This document shows positions 25,465 through 37,365 of a DNA stretch of 64,000 nt, piece by piece; position 1 is the stretch's first letter, and every line of letters begins with the position of its first letter. The notes beneath the pieces were generated by a model, which was not told where the DNA came from, did not search any database, and saw only the letters and a list, made by a program, of their open reading frames with translations. Source of the stretch: Adenanthera pavonina (taxonomy: Eukaryota; Streptophyta; Magnoliopsida; Fabales; Fabaceae); contig JAIVEN010000019.1 in the NCBI GenBank assembly GCA_026686845.1, positions 31,004,501 through 31,068,500 on the forward strand, in the 5' to 3' direction. The translations under genes were made by a program, and so were the position numbers.

Positions 25465-27751
25465 ATGGAGGATCGTAAGGAGGTAAGTTTTTCCCTGTCC
25501 TTGTGTTTTCTTGAGGTCTGGAACTGGAACAAGGTGTAACTGCATGATTATGGTGTTTGCTAAGATTTGGCGTTTCTGCGTGAGTGTTTTTGTGCCTGTA
25601 AGGATAACGATCGCCGGAATGAGACGATTAAATGAGATAATTACTTGTTTCCATCTGTGCTAGCTGATTTAGGTTTCAGTAGAATTAGCTGAACGAGAGC
25701 ACTCGTAGCTGAATCTTGTTTTTTTCTTTTCAAACCAAGCTTGTCTGTCAAAGTTTGTGACAATGAAATTTGAAAATTCCGTTCGATGGTATCCGTTTTA
25801 GTTAAAAAAGAAAATACATATTGAGAAAGATAATTAGCGAACTCCAGAGGATCCATATTTAGTTTCTCCTGGGCCTATTTCTTGCTGCTCTTCGATCTGT
25901 ATTTTGGTAATCAAGCAATTCAATTTAATATTATGGGTTATGCAACCTTGATGGTTTTCTTTTCTTTTTATTGGTTGCTTTTCTAAGTATTCTTCCTCTT
26001 GCTGGTAAAACCTTTTTGCCTTTTGGTTTCGACTATTTTAATCTGTCAAAGCTCAAAAGTAGATGGAATCATGATGAATGATGATGCTCTTTTCGTGTCC
26101 ATTTAATTAATCAATTGTTTGTGTTCAAACTTTGAAATGATGATATCACTGTTGCAGTCGCACAAGTAAATTTCTTTCCAAATAAAAGAATTTGTCAATT
26201 TAGTCCTTACAATTCTTTTCCCTGTTACTTTAATTCTTTTTTCAAGCTCACAAACTTATTTTGTCCTTTTGTAGGTAAAAGATATTACTCACTTCTGAGT
26301 TTTTGAAGTATATGAAAATTTTGAGGAGTCAGTAGCTTTTTTACTTTGTCTGCAGTAGATTGGTATAATCAGATGCTAATAAATGGTTCTATTAATTTTG
26401 CAGTCACAATTTTTCAAAATTGATCTTAATTTACTGGGCTGTCTAGCAGAGAACTTGTATTTATTTGAACTTGTATTTATTTGCCATCCCTTATGCTATC
26501 ATTTACACCGAACTTGTATTTATAAAGAATGATCCTTCCCTTCTAGAAAACTGCTCCTTGGTTATCGGTGCCACAGTTTGGGGATTGGGATCAGAAGGCC
26601 CAAGTACCAGACTACTCACTGGATTTCTCAAAAATCCGGGAAACGAGGAAGCAGAACAAGACAAATCTTTCCAGGGCAAGTCTTGGTAATGAAGAAGAGC
26701 TCATGGCTTCAACTACTACGAGCGTAAACAATGGGCACAGTGAGCACCAGCACCCCCAATACCACCGAAATCACGAGTCTCCAACTGTAAGATTCTTGGC
26801 CAGTTTTTTTATTCCTAACTTGCTAGCTAATGTATGTTGGACACATGAAAGCTATTATTAATTTATTATACAATCAGTAGCTATAATGAAGATTACAGAT
26901 TCCAGAATACTTTTATACAATCTTTTAAAAAAGAGTCCAGGATATTTATTATTGGCAGAAATTGGACAATTTCTGTATACTATAGTTGTATTTTTTCTTT
27001 TTATTTAATTGAGGATCAGTGTGAATTTACCTCTTCTAGGTAGCTGCAGTTCGTGAATGTAAGGTCTTCTCGCTCTCTCGTCCAGAGCATTGATGCAACA
27101 ACTGCCATTTTAAAAGAACACTAATCGCATGTCTCTCTAGAAAAGCCTGAGATCAAGGCATCAAACCACATATTATTTATATTAAAAAATGTCGCTGTGT
27201 GACTGTACAGTAACAATGAATAATCGTGCATGTACTGTTCTGCTTCCCTGTTCAGTGTAGGAAGGGTTCATTTAATTTTGGGAAGTTGAATTGCGTTCCT
27301 CTTCTTCATTACTAACAGATCCTTTATCTGTGGTTATTAGGATTAGTTGTGTAAAGAAATCTAAGGGGCTGACATATGGAAAGAAGCTCCTTATATGTCA
27401 CATTCTAAAATCAGAAATTGGACAGTGTCGCATATGATGCAATTCTGATCTGTTACCGTCCTCTTCTGCTTTGAGATATACTTTTGGTAATTCTAGTGTC
27501 CTTGGTGGAAGGCTTACTGTCTTAGCAAGAATATACTGCAAATGAGATTCATTCTCTAGATCCATAGGAGATTGCTCTCAGGGATATTTGTGGTTACTAA
27601 AGTAACGCTTAATAATTGTGTAATTGAGTAACTGCTTTTGAAATATCGGTATTCACAATTTGGCATCTTTAACACCTTGATTGTTTAATATTTTTTCTGA
27701 CAGACAAGGAAGGGCATCCTAAGCTGCTTCAACTGCTGTGTGAAAGCTTGA
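25465..27751 (+). CDS. NOI/RIN4-like small protein
   Basis: Three exons: 25465-25482 (MEDRKE), 26547-26786 and 27704-27751, giving 101 residues. The NOI core reads VPQFGDWDQKAQVPDYS (about residues 14-30), followed by DFSKIRETRKQNK, a Ser/His/Asn-rich middle and a C-terminus SCFNCCVKA. The NOI motif is the plant-specific segment of RIN4 that is targeted by bacterial effector proteases; the terminal cysteine cluster is typical of palmitoylation to the plasma membrane. Full RIN4 has two NOI motifs and this protein has one, so it is a short NOI family member and not RIN4 itself. Function beyond membrane-associated defence signalling cannot be inferred. The exon 2 and 3 borders are clean. The tiny exon 1 is chosen because it supplies the usual MEDRKE lead in phase. 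Confidence 0.9.
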
Positions 27752-28245
27752 TATTTAAAGGCATGTGCGCTTGTCTTCTAAAGATTGTGAGAAGCGACAA
27801 CTATGCTCCTACACCTTTGAAGAAAACTTTCCTTTAATTTCTACTTTTGCAATGGTGATGCTGTCTGTTACTTGCGATGATCTTTCAACTTTGATTAACC
27901 TAATTAGAGTTGATTTTGGTAAAAGCTAAAATGTCGAAATGGCTCGATAGTCATGAACTTCTCATCCAACCATGTAATGTGTTGAATTAGAGTCATCATG
28001 GGTGAAAATTATTGAAGCTGTCAAGAGAGAAAAAAAGAGGAAAAAAAAGAAGAAGCTCGAATGCTCGACCCACCACTAGAATTGCTTTTGCTCCAATTAA
28101 ACTCATGCATAATGATGGACGACGTGTATCGTGTTGATTCTCGATCATTATATACAGCTTTTAAGTGTTTTAAAAGTTAGTCAAGATTAGTAATTTTCAC
28201 TTCATGCGCCAGACTCATTATTTGAGTAATAATAATGAGGAAAAA
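27752..28245. other. 3' region of the NOI gene and spacer
   Basis: No gene seen. Probably NOI 3' UTR followed by AT-rich spacer up to the Mutator-like element. Confidence 0.5.
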
Positions 28246-29492
28246 GGAAATTAATAATGTAGTCTCCATAGTTTGCTCAAATTTTCAATTTGGTCCCAGA
28301 GTTCTAATTTTGGTGAATCACTCCATATGGCTTGCACTGTTAAGCAAACTAATTCCCACACATTGTCAAAATTTTCAATCAATTACCTATAATTGCCAGC
28401 TGTACAAACTTAGTCAGGTTAGTGTTGATATGACAAACATTTAATCCAGGTGGCAAGGCATGAAAGGGTAAAATGACATGTACGAAGTTTAAGAAAGCAA
28501 AAATACTACAAAACTATAAAAACACAAGCGAGGAATAATTTGCGTTCCCCCTCATCTTCATCTCTCTCCCCTAAATTCCAATCAAGAATCACTTGTAGAG
28601 GCACACGAAGATGGGGACTTACTAAGCAAAGAGAAGAGTATAGCTGCCTCCATTTCTGTAATTTGGTTGATGTGCTGTTAACCTTTTTTTTCCTCCTAAT
28701 TTCAACACCAATAAAGGGAAATACCATCAAAATTCAAAAATGAAATTGAATAGATTAATTAAGAATCAGCGATCCATTTGAGGGGGAAAAACCAAAACGA
28801 AAAAAATTTACAAATATATCAGGGTGTAGGTATATAAGCATCATACTATGCTATAGACTGCGCTAAGTTTCAATTCTGCTGTCACCCCTTTACTGGTTGG
28901 GACCTTCACCAAAGACTGATCCTATTATGTTCCCCGCACCATCCTCATTCTGCAGAGAGGGCATAATGCATTGGTCTTTAAGAGAAATGAAAAAGGCGAA
29001 CCACCAATTCAAACAGAGGGCAATTAATAGCTGACTTAAAAACAAGTGTAGTTTACCTCTGCAATTAAGCCACCAATTCGGTTTCCTTGTCTCCAAGTCC
29101 AACCCCAGATTACACGATCAACAAGAAGGTTCGATACATGAGGAGGTTAACCTAGCAGTAGCACCACACGCTTCCTTTTTGGTGATCGGCTATGGACTAA
29201 GCTGGCGGTCTCTGCTCTGCTCGCACCAGTCTCCATCCTCATGTGCCTCTAGAGGTGGTTCTCCATTGGAACATAGAGGCGAGGGATGGAGATTAGATAT
29301 TGTCGCAAATTATTCCTCGTTTGCATTTTCATTTCTCTAGTGTACAGCTGGTAATTATAAGGATTTGATGAAAAATTTTGAAGAAATATGAGGACTAACT
29401 TGCATAATGAGGAATGACTTACCAAATTTAGAACTTTGGGATCAAATTGAACATTGGGACAAACTATGGGAGTGAAATTCCTAATCGTTTCC
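28246..29492. mobile_element. Mutator-like element carrying a gene fragment (Pack-MULE candidate)
   Basis: About 1247 bp with long (roughly 300 bp) diverged terminal inverted repeats. The left arm from GGAAATTAATAATG and the right arm (reverse complement) from GGAAACGATTAGG share blocks such as CCATAGTTTG, TTCAATTTGGTCCC (left) / TTCAATTTGATCCC (right), CCAGCTGTAC and GAGGAATAATTTGCG. The flanks are GAGGAAAAA (28237-28245) and GAGGAGAAA (29493-29501), an 8-of-9 match to a 9-bp target duplication, the MULE hallmark. No transposase is present. The interior holds two exon-like pieces on the minus strand (see 28890-29131). Confidence 0.75.
28890..29131 (-). pseudogene. Captured 3' gene fragment inside the MULE
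   Basis: Minus-strand pieces 29131-29057 and 28949-28890 join in frame across a 107-bp intron with proper borders (GAG|GTAAAC ... CTCTCTGCAG|AAT). The joined frame is about 44 codons, with VIWGWTWRQGNRIGGLIAE before the junction and NEDGAGNIIGSVFGEGPNQ before the stop. The frame is closed upstream, so only the 3' end of a gene is present. I do not recognise the parent gene. An intact intron inside the fragment points to DNA-level capture, as in Pack-MULEs. Confidence 0.55.
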
Positions 29493-29703
29493 GAGGAGAA
29501 AAAAAAAACAGAAGAAATCTGTGCACTAAAGTAACCAACGCTCCCGTCTTTTCTTTTGGATGAATAACTTGGAAAAGTTAAAAGTGCCTGTTCAACACCA
29601 AATGGTTAATTTTACAATGATTTTTTTTTTTTGCACCGGTGAAAGGAGAATATCATAAAATAAACACCAAAACACAAGTTTGAAAACAAGAAAGAAATTC
29701 TGG

Positions 29704-30558
29704 TCAAAAAAAGAAAACAAGAAAGAAATAGCAAAACAAAAGAAACAGGAAACAGAACATGCTAACCAACACCAGTCCTACAGAGGAACAAGCTAAGGCC
29801 ATATCATCAAACCTAGCAGAACCTGCATCATTAGAGAGAATAGACGATAGGGAGGGTGGTGGATCATAAATCCACCCATCAGGCCACACCCCTTTTGCAA
29901 TAGCAGTTGCCAACCAATCCGCAGCTTGATTTTCCGAACGCGAGGTTCAGGTACATCAAGAAACACCAGAAGAAGCAAATTCTACCAGGACGTCAGAAGC
30001 CAAATGCCGCCACCTCCAATCACACTTATCAGAAGACTTGGACTGAAGAATGTGTATCCAATCTGCACAATCAGATTCAAGGTGGACAGAAGAATACCGC
30101 AGCTCTTTGCATAGCTTTAGAGCTCTCAAAATTGCCAAACCTTCAACTACAAAAGTGGACAAGCCCGAGACATGACAGCCAAAGCCGCATTCAAACACCC
30201 CCTAATCATTCCTACACACAACACCGGTAGCAGCCAAACCAGTGCTGGGATTATAATGACCATCACAGTTCATCTTTAACATCCCAATACTTGGCTTAAC
30301 CCATCTCTCAAGATCACAACCACCAAAAGGATGAGGCATAGAAGGATTTCCAATAGAGATTACATTCCCAAAATCACGCATCTGCCTTTGGGCATTTTGA
30401 ATAACAAGAGCTGCTTTAGCATCAACCTTACGGAATACAACCTCGTTCCTTTGAAGCCAAATGAACCATAAAACCCACACAATATAACATATACCCTCTT
30501 GACTCATCGGTTGGTTATTTAAAAGAAACTCAAGGCACCATTTCCCAAAGTGATGCAC
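29704..30558 (-). pseudogene. LINE C-terminal RNase H domain
   Basis: Three overlapping frames (30558-30202, 30198-29956, 29913-29704) together show a plant LINE RNase H: WVKPSIGMLKMNCDGHYN, then EGLAILRALKLCKEL, then LESDCADWIHILQ and ADWLATAIAKGVWPDG. At least two frameshifts separate them, so it cannot be translated as one protein. Confidence 0.8.
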
Positions 30559-30565
30559 TAAGGAT

Positions 30566-32306
30566 TGTTAGGACTAGTGACTAATATGATTAGTTTTGAT
30601 GATGTTAAATAATAGAGTAAAAAGTTTGCATGATATATGTATTTAATGTTTATTATGTCTTATATATCATGCTTATAATCTAAAGTGAAAATGGACTAAT
30701 TACTTGATTTGTAAGTTGAATATTCTTTACATAGGATTGTTCAAAGAAAAGGAAGAGTGAGCATTGAAGTGAAGAAATGGATTATCAACATCATGCTCTA
30801 TTCAAAGATGAAGAAAAAAATGCTTCAAGATTTGTTGAATATGATGATGATATTAAGGGAGCAAATGTTTGAAGAAAGCAAAAGACTAAGAGAAAAATGG
30901 AGGTCAAGATTGATTCTTATATTTGTTTATTTTAGGTTGTATGATGGTAAAGCTTTGAATGCACTTAAACTTATTACAATCATGTCTTAACTTATTTTCT
31001 CACTTGATTAGAAGAGAGTTCATGTTTTTCAAAGTGTTTTTGAACCTTTCTAACTCTTAAATGTTCATGGGAATCAAGTTTAAATGTTTAAGGTTCTATG
31101 TGTTTTATGATCTTTTTCACTAAAAATAGTTTGAACGTTCATAGTTATCCTCTTAAACGTATTTAGGCTTATTGGTCAATATGTGCAAGTTTTGTGCTGA
31201 AGTTTGAATGATCATATTGTTTTTCTTAAACATTCAAGGTGATAGGCAGAATGAAGTGTTTCTTCTGAAACACTCTTAAACGATCAAGTTGATAAACTTA
31301 AACATTCATTATGGTTCACAAGTCTCACTTCCATATAATGCTCACATGATAATGGTTTAAGATTGATTCTCTTAAACATTCAAGTGTTGCTTTGAAAATC
31401 TTTGTTTTACCTTTTATACATCTTGAATGATCATAATGTTTTACTTAAATGCTTAAGTTTCTGTGTCCTGCATCTTTGAAACTCTTAAACGTTCAAGTTA
31501 TATATCTTGATAATTCATTGTGTTTGGACTTCCTTTTGGCCACCTTAAGACAACATTATAAATAATCAAGAAGAAACTCTTGAATGTTCATTGAGGCTTT
31601 ATACGTTAGAAACTTAATATAGTCAACTAGCTTAAACGATCAAGCTATTCATCTTAAATGTTCAAGTTCTGACAAAGTATATTAGATGTAATTGATGAAC
31701 AGGTATTTTTTTTGAATAACGGTTATAATCTGTTTCTAATGGTTAGATTAGCTTGAAAATCTATAAATAAAACCTCATTAAGACTGGGAAGCAATGAATC
31801 TAAGTGTATTGAGTGCCAAAATGCCACTACATTAAATCAAAGCCTTATCTGTCATACTTAGGTCATTCTTTGTGCTTCAATGTCTCTATCCACTCTTGTA
31901 AGTGAGAGTTTATCCGTTGTAATCTTCTTTTCTTTATGAGAGAGATTCTTTAAGTGGGGTGTTCTAGATAGATTACTCAAAGTTGGGTTACTTTGAGGGG
32001 ATTTGTAATTATATTAGGGAAGATGTGGGAGAGTGACAGACTTAGTGAGAAGTCTGAGATATACTGAGGTTTCACAAGTGTTCAGATCAAACTATGGAGA
32101 AATTTCAAGTGGTAGTTTAGGGACTGGATGTAGGTAAAGTGGTAGGATAAATCTCTTGTGTATTGCCTTTCATTCATCTTTTTATCTTCTCCTTTATTTA
32201 TTCCTATTTTTATTCTTCACTTTGATACATTGGATTGTTCTTCATGAAAGCAAAAATTTTGCAATACCCAATTCGCCATCTTTTTGGATGACTAGTCAAT
32301 CTAATA
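30566..32306 (+). mobile_element. Solo LTR of a SIRE/Maximus-like Copia element, inserted in the LINE
   Basis: 1741-bp block starting TGTTAGGACTAGTGAC and ending ACTAGTCAATCTAATA, flanked on both sides by the 5-bp direct repeat AGGAT (30561-30565 and 32307-32311). LINE coding similarity stops at one edge and resumes at the other. The TGTTAG...CTAATA ends fit an LTR with one changed base at the terminal CA. A TATAAATA box near 31762, a late segment GGACTGGATGTAGG and a near-terminal CAATACCCAATTC are reminiscent of SIRE-type LTRs. No internal coding region remains. A MULE with a 9-bp duplication (TAAGGATTG) is a weaker alternative reading. Confidence 0.7.
31040..31680. repeat. Dispersed degenerate near-palindromic motif array inside the solo LTR
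   Basis: About a dozen copies of a motif close to CTTAAACGTTCAAG, with variants such as CTTAAACATTCAAG, CTTAAACGATCAAG and CTTGAATGTTCATT, are spread over about 640 bp at irregular spacing and in both orientations (the motif is close to its own reverse complement). They occupy the part of the LTR upstream of the TATA-like box, where promoter elements would lie. Confidence 0.65.
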
Positions 32307-32526
32307 AGGATTGATCCGTTCAAATAACCAAGGCATTGCCAAACCATGCATGCATAGTCTAAGGATAGTGAAAAAATAAATGCTCAACACTCTCAAGTGC
32401 CTGTCCACAAACCTGACAAACAAGAGAATTGCAGTACTTCCTGTGAAACAATTTTGGATTTATTGCAAGGTAATTGGAAAAATAGTGCCATAGGAAATTA
32501 TTCAATTTATGAGGGACCTTCAATTT

Positions 32527-34324
32527 CTAAATACACTTCCAAAGCTCACGCGGTATGACAAAGGAGAAACTAGTAATTGTAGAAATAAGCATTCGATCAA
32601 GATATAGTTTCTCACAATGATATCCTAGCTTGACCGAGTATTCCCCATTTCGAACTTTGGCCCAAACCAATCTATCCTTTTTTCTCCTATTGCTCAAAAG
32701 AATATTATTGATACATTCCAGCATATAAGAGTTAACATATTCATTGATAGTATCTAGCATCCATCTACCCTAAAAAATAATCAAAGAGACCATCACATTA
32801 TGCCACTGTGGGACAGATAGGGTTAATTTTATACCCTTCCACCCCTGGAACCCATTTATCCTTCCATAGCAAGATGTTCTGACCATCATCTACATGCTAG
32901 CATAAATCCTTCTCTAGTAATGCTCATCCTTCGAGAATACTTGACCAGGCCCATGAAGCTCTATGTCCCCTAGAAACATGAAGCAAAGATGAGTATGTAA
33001 AATAAAGACATTTTAGGACCCTCACCCATAGTCCCTTCGGGTTGTGTAGGCACCTCCAGCAGTCTTTGCAAGCAAAGCATCATTCATAATTTCGAAGTCT
33101 CTAAAGCTAAGGCCACTAACCTCCTTAGATAAAGTAACACTATTCTAAGCCCACCAATGGATCTTCTTCTCGTCACACCTTCCCACAAAAGACTAGCTAT
33201 AATACTATTCAATTCCTTGCAAGTTTTCCTTGGAAATTTAAAACACGTCATTAGATACAAAGGAATAGCACTAGTCACTTACTTAATCAAAACTTCCCTT
33301 CATGCATGAGAGAGTAGTTGTTGTTTCCACCCTTTGATTTTCTTCCCAATCCTATCACGAATATAAGCCAAGGATTAGTTCTTTGACCGTCCTCATATAC
33401 TAGGTAGGCCTAGGTACTTACCTGGCTCCTCTGTTTGTTGTATATTCAACACGTGAAATACTTTATCTCTAGTAGTAGCAAAAGTGTTCTTTGAAAAAAG
33501 TAATTTAGATTTGCTAAAATTTGCTACTTGCCCAGATGCAGTACAATAACAATGCAACAAGTTAACAAGAAGCAAACAATTAGAGGTATCTACATTCATA
33601 AAAAAACAAAATATTATCTGCAAAGAATATATGAGAAAGAATCGGGCATTGCCTTGCAAGTCTAACACCCTTAAAGCTACCATCAGCCATATGCTTGTCA
33701 ATCATCAAAGAAAGCACCTCAACTACTAGAATAAACAAATAAGATGACAAAGGGTCCCCTTGTCTCAAACCTTTTTGAGGGAACAAATAAGAAATTTTTC
33801 TTCCAGATATGCATAAATTAAATTTAAGAGATTCTACATGGGCCATTATCCAATCCATCCACTGTTGGCAAAAACCAAATTTCACCATAATATTAAGCAA
33901 AAAATTCCCATTCAATCCCATTGTATGCCTTGCTCATATCTATTTTCAAAGCAAATTCAAATTTATTACCAGCCTTTTTATTCTTAAAATAATGGAAAAC
34001 TTCATGGGCAATCAATATGTTATCATGAATGAGCTTATTCGAAACAAAAGCATTCTAAGTATTGGAAATACATAGGTCAAGCACCTTCTTCAAGTGATTA
34101 GCAAGAATTTTGGATATGATTTTATATGCAAAATTACATAAGCCTATTGGTCTCAAGTGATTAATAGATTCAGACTTGTCAATTTTTAGAATTAGCACTA
34201 TGTTTGTAGTTTTGATAGAAGCTAAATTTGACTCACCTTTGAAGAACCTTTCCACCATACTGATGACACTAGAATTTGTATCCTCCCATGTGACTTGATA
34301 AAAACACCCTGAAAAACCATCCAA
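32527..34324 (-). pseudogene. LINE reverse transcriptase and zinc-finger region, broken
   Basis: Frames at 34324-34055, 33921-33580, 33701-33393, 33278-33084 and 32760-32527 cover successive RT motifs: LRPIGLCNFAYKIISK, QKGLRQGDPLSSYLF, the catalytic box FADN (normally FADD or YADD), TSAIPLYLMTCFKFP, and the C-terminal zf-RVT-like LVWAKVRNGEYSV. Frameshifts separate them, so no active enzyme can be made. Confidence 0.85.
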
Positions 34325-34863
34325 TCCAAGTGCCTTAAGGCCATCTAACTGAAAAATAGCATCATGAATTTTTTATTTGTTGAGCTTTTGAACTAAAATG
34401 ACGTTATCTTCAGCAAAGATTTTTTTATGCATATATGTAAGAGCTGGCTACAAGTCTCTTTGCCCGGATGATGTAAATAGGTCCTTGTAATATATAGTAA
34501 CATATTCCGCAATACCCTCCTCTGAACCCACCCATAAACTATCATCTTTCTTCAAACAAAGTATATTGTTTTGCCTCCAATATAGTTCTTCGCAGTCCTA
34601 TAAGCTTTCAATCTCTGCTGTTAAAGCTTGTATCATTTGTAACTTCTCTTCATCCCAATCCCCTTTCTGCAAGTCAACAATTTGCAGCTGTAAAGAATCT
34701 ATGAGACACCTATTATTGGGGAAGTATTTACAGCTTCAATGAGATAAATCCCTCCTACAATTTTCTAGCAAAGTAATGTAATAAGTTCATGTACCTTGTT
34801 CTCTTATTCCCTTACATCAAACCAACTCTACCTAATAGTGTCATGAAACTCAGGATGAGTTAC

Positions 34864-35620
34864 CTATGCCTGCTCAAATTTAAATTCCTTCAGAATCTTG
34901 ATAGTTTTAAAATGTAAATCCGTAAATAAGAGATGATGGTTCGAACCAATGTGATTAACATGAAACACCTGGGCTTTGGGACAAGTCTCACAAAACTCCA
35001 TGTTACCAATGGCTTGAACAATTCTCTCTTTTACATGTACATCATTAGGGCAACGATTACACCATGTATATTTAGAGCCCTTGAACCCCAAATCAATTAG
35101 ACTACAGTCAAAAGTACATTTTTGAAAGTTCAAAATCTTCCTAGCAACTCGTGGTTTCCTTCCAAATTTTTTCAGATCGAGACATGACATCATTGAAGTC
35201 CCCAACACATAGCCAACTACTAGATAGAGTATAAACCACATCATGAATTCTTTGCCACATAACCTTCTTGTCCCTCTCCTTAGTAAGTCCATAAATAAAT
35301 GTAATACACAGAGGAGTATGCAACTCATTGGACTAAATGGAGACATGAATGAAATTCTGGCAAGAAAACAGAACATCTACCTAATTATCATTAGTCCACC
35401 AAAGCGTTAATCCCCCATATAAGCCTTGAGGGTCAATAGTAACATCTTTATCAAAACGTACCTTTTTCTCACATCTTTCACATAAGCCACTTTCTGTTTG
35501 GTTTCCATAAGGAAAACAAATTAGGATTTGTATATTTTCCAATTATCAATTAGAAATTTGACTACCAAGGGAGCCCATAGACCTTGACAGTTCCAAGATA
35601 AGGTCTTCATGGCTCCTAGG
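34864..35620 (-). pseudogene. LINE endonuclease domain, broken
   Basis: Starts with MKTLSWNCQGLW near 35610 and continues with FLMETKQK and GGLTLWW in the same region. It then passes to a frame with CVGDFNDVMSRSEK (35323-35141) and FDCSLIDLGFKGSKYTWCN (within 35376-34864). These are APE-type endonuclease blocks of plant L1 elements, with stops and at least one frameshift. Confidence 0.8.
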
Positions 35621-36329
35621 TGGCTAATGAAGGATAGCCATCAAAGCCTTCAGCAAAATCAATGGTATTAGTAGAAAAAATGAACCATTCTGGAGGAAAT
35701 GGGAAATCATCACTACCCAAGTAATTGCCTCTTTGAGAAATAGGCATTTCTTTCTTCTCTCTAATGGACTGCTTGAGTCGCCAGAAATTGCTTCCAGTAC
35801 AAATAGCACTACCCTTAAGGTGATTTCTTAGAGACAGTGGCTAAGAATCTGCTTTGACCTCTATCGTGTCCTCAAATAACTTTCCCCATTTTGCTTTAGG
35901 AGGAGAACATGGTTTCGCGGCCTCTCTCTTTAATCAAATCAATTGGAGCTTCATTGCCATAGAAGAGATTGGGGACTAAATTGTTGCCTAGACCATCACC
36001 ATTGAGGGAGTTTCATCCTCTCAGGGATATTCGATGATGTGTAGTATAGATGCAACGTTTATCTTACTTAAGCCATTCTGGATAATGCTTCTAGGCCAAC
36101 TCTCAATAGTCCCCACTACTTCAAAAATAATTGGACTACCTTGACTAGCCATGGAATGTCTAGCCCTATCAGCCACAAGCCTATCAACTATAGCCATACT
36201 GGACTTCTAAATAATTAGCCCAATATCCAATTTCTCAGCTTGAGATTTATGTAGGAAAAAATCCGTACATATAAAACTCCCAAATGATGGAGAATCTTCC
36301 ATAACCATATCATTTTCTCAACTTCACAA

Positions 36330-37028
36330 TCCTAGGTGTCCTAATTTCCACAAATCACATTGACATTTTTGCCATGTGCCCTCAACCCCAGATTCACACT
36401 TGCTTAGCTGACCAATTTCCCTTGCGCCGGTAGTAGCATCTCCAGCTACCACTAGCATCAATCATCCTTACACTGAATCACAACCCTTTCAAACGTCTTA
36501 GTCATTGAAATACTAATCTCTAGACCTACCACCCTTTCTCTCGATCCACACTTCATTGATCTACATTGTCTCTGTTCATGACCGATCAGGCCACACAGAT
36601 AACAAAATCCAGATATCCTCCATATCCGGCCTAGAAACGATGATGCCAGGTAATAATGGAAGCGATGTATCTATAATTACTCAAGCATGAAGAAAGTTTT
36701 GATTCATTTTACCATCAACCATTGGATCTTCAATCAAAACAACCTTTCCCACTACTTCACCCTAAATCTCTACATCTTTCTTATTCATCCCTTCTAAAGG
36801 AACATCATGGAATTGCACCCAAAACGGGCCGTGCGAAAAGTCCATTTCTTTAATGACTGTTAACTCTATCCATGGTTGTAAACTAATAAGCGCCCCTTTC
36901 ACCAACCAAGGACTCCCTAGCAAAACCCTACAATAATCTTTGCTATTTCTAAAGCGAAAAGGGAAAATATTCTTTCCTCGCTTGACCACCTCAACACCAC
37001 TGTCTATTCCCCATCCCTTGTGCACCAT
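36330..37028 (-). pseudogene. LINE ORF1 (DUF4283 plus CCHC knuckle), broken
   Basis: The frame 37028-36762 carries the DUF4283 core (FPFRFRNSKDYCRVL, then PWLVKGALISLQPW and FWVQFHDVPLEGM). A CCHC knuckle (CYLCGLIGHEQRQC) follows near 36600-36550. This combination is the gag-like ORF1 of plant L1 elements. Stop codons after 36762 break the frame. Confidence 0.8.
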
Positions 37029-37365
37029 AGAGAGAACAACATTAATATTTTGCGCCTTGTTAGAGCACCTTTCCTACTAGCCCCCCTCTTACCAATTCTC
37101 CTCATCCTTTTCCTATGCCAAATTGGCCTGCCCTCTCGCAGAGTGGCTAGACCTTACTTCTCCAACCATCCTCACCTCCCACCTCCAATCACCACACACA
37201 CACACCCAACCACAATGAAATAAAGACCGTTGATCACAACCGATAAACAAACAAGGACCAAAAGGATAAACACATAAAAACCTCACAAAAGACGATATTT
37301 CACTCAAAACACTCTTTACTATAGGAGAGAGAAAAAAAACCTAGCTCTCCAAGTGAGAGCACCCT

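Larger units (their letters stand above)
29621..37365 (-). mobile_element. L1-type LINE (plant RIL-like, with RNase H), interrupted by a solo LTR
   Basis: Minus-strand non-LTR retrotransposon. In its reading order: a 5' leader near 37365-37030; ORF1 with a DUF4283-type domain (WLVKGALISLQPWIELT, FWVQFHDVP) and a CCHC knuckle C-X2-C-X4-H-X4-C near 36590; ORF2 with endonuclease start LSWNCQGLW near 35600 and CVGDFNDV near 35200; reverse transcriptase (LRPIGLCNFAYKIISK, QKGLRQGDPLSSYLF); a zf-RVT-like region (RLVWAKVRNGEYSVKLGYH); an RNase H domain; and a terminal A-tract seen as a 12-T run at 29621-29632. Many frameshifts and stops occur, and the YADD-type box reads FADN. Removing the inserted LTR leaves about 6 kb, normal for this clade. 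No convincing target duplication was found. Confidence 0.87.

Noticed and set aside
30757..30990. 77-codon Lys/Met-rich frame inside the solo LTR
   Set aside because: It lies in LTR sequence and has no gag or other recognisable similarity.
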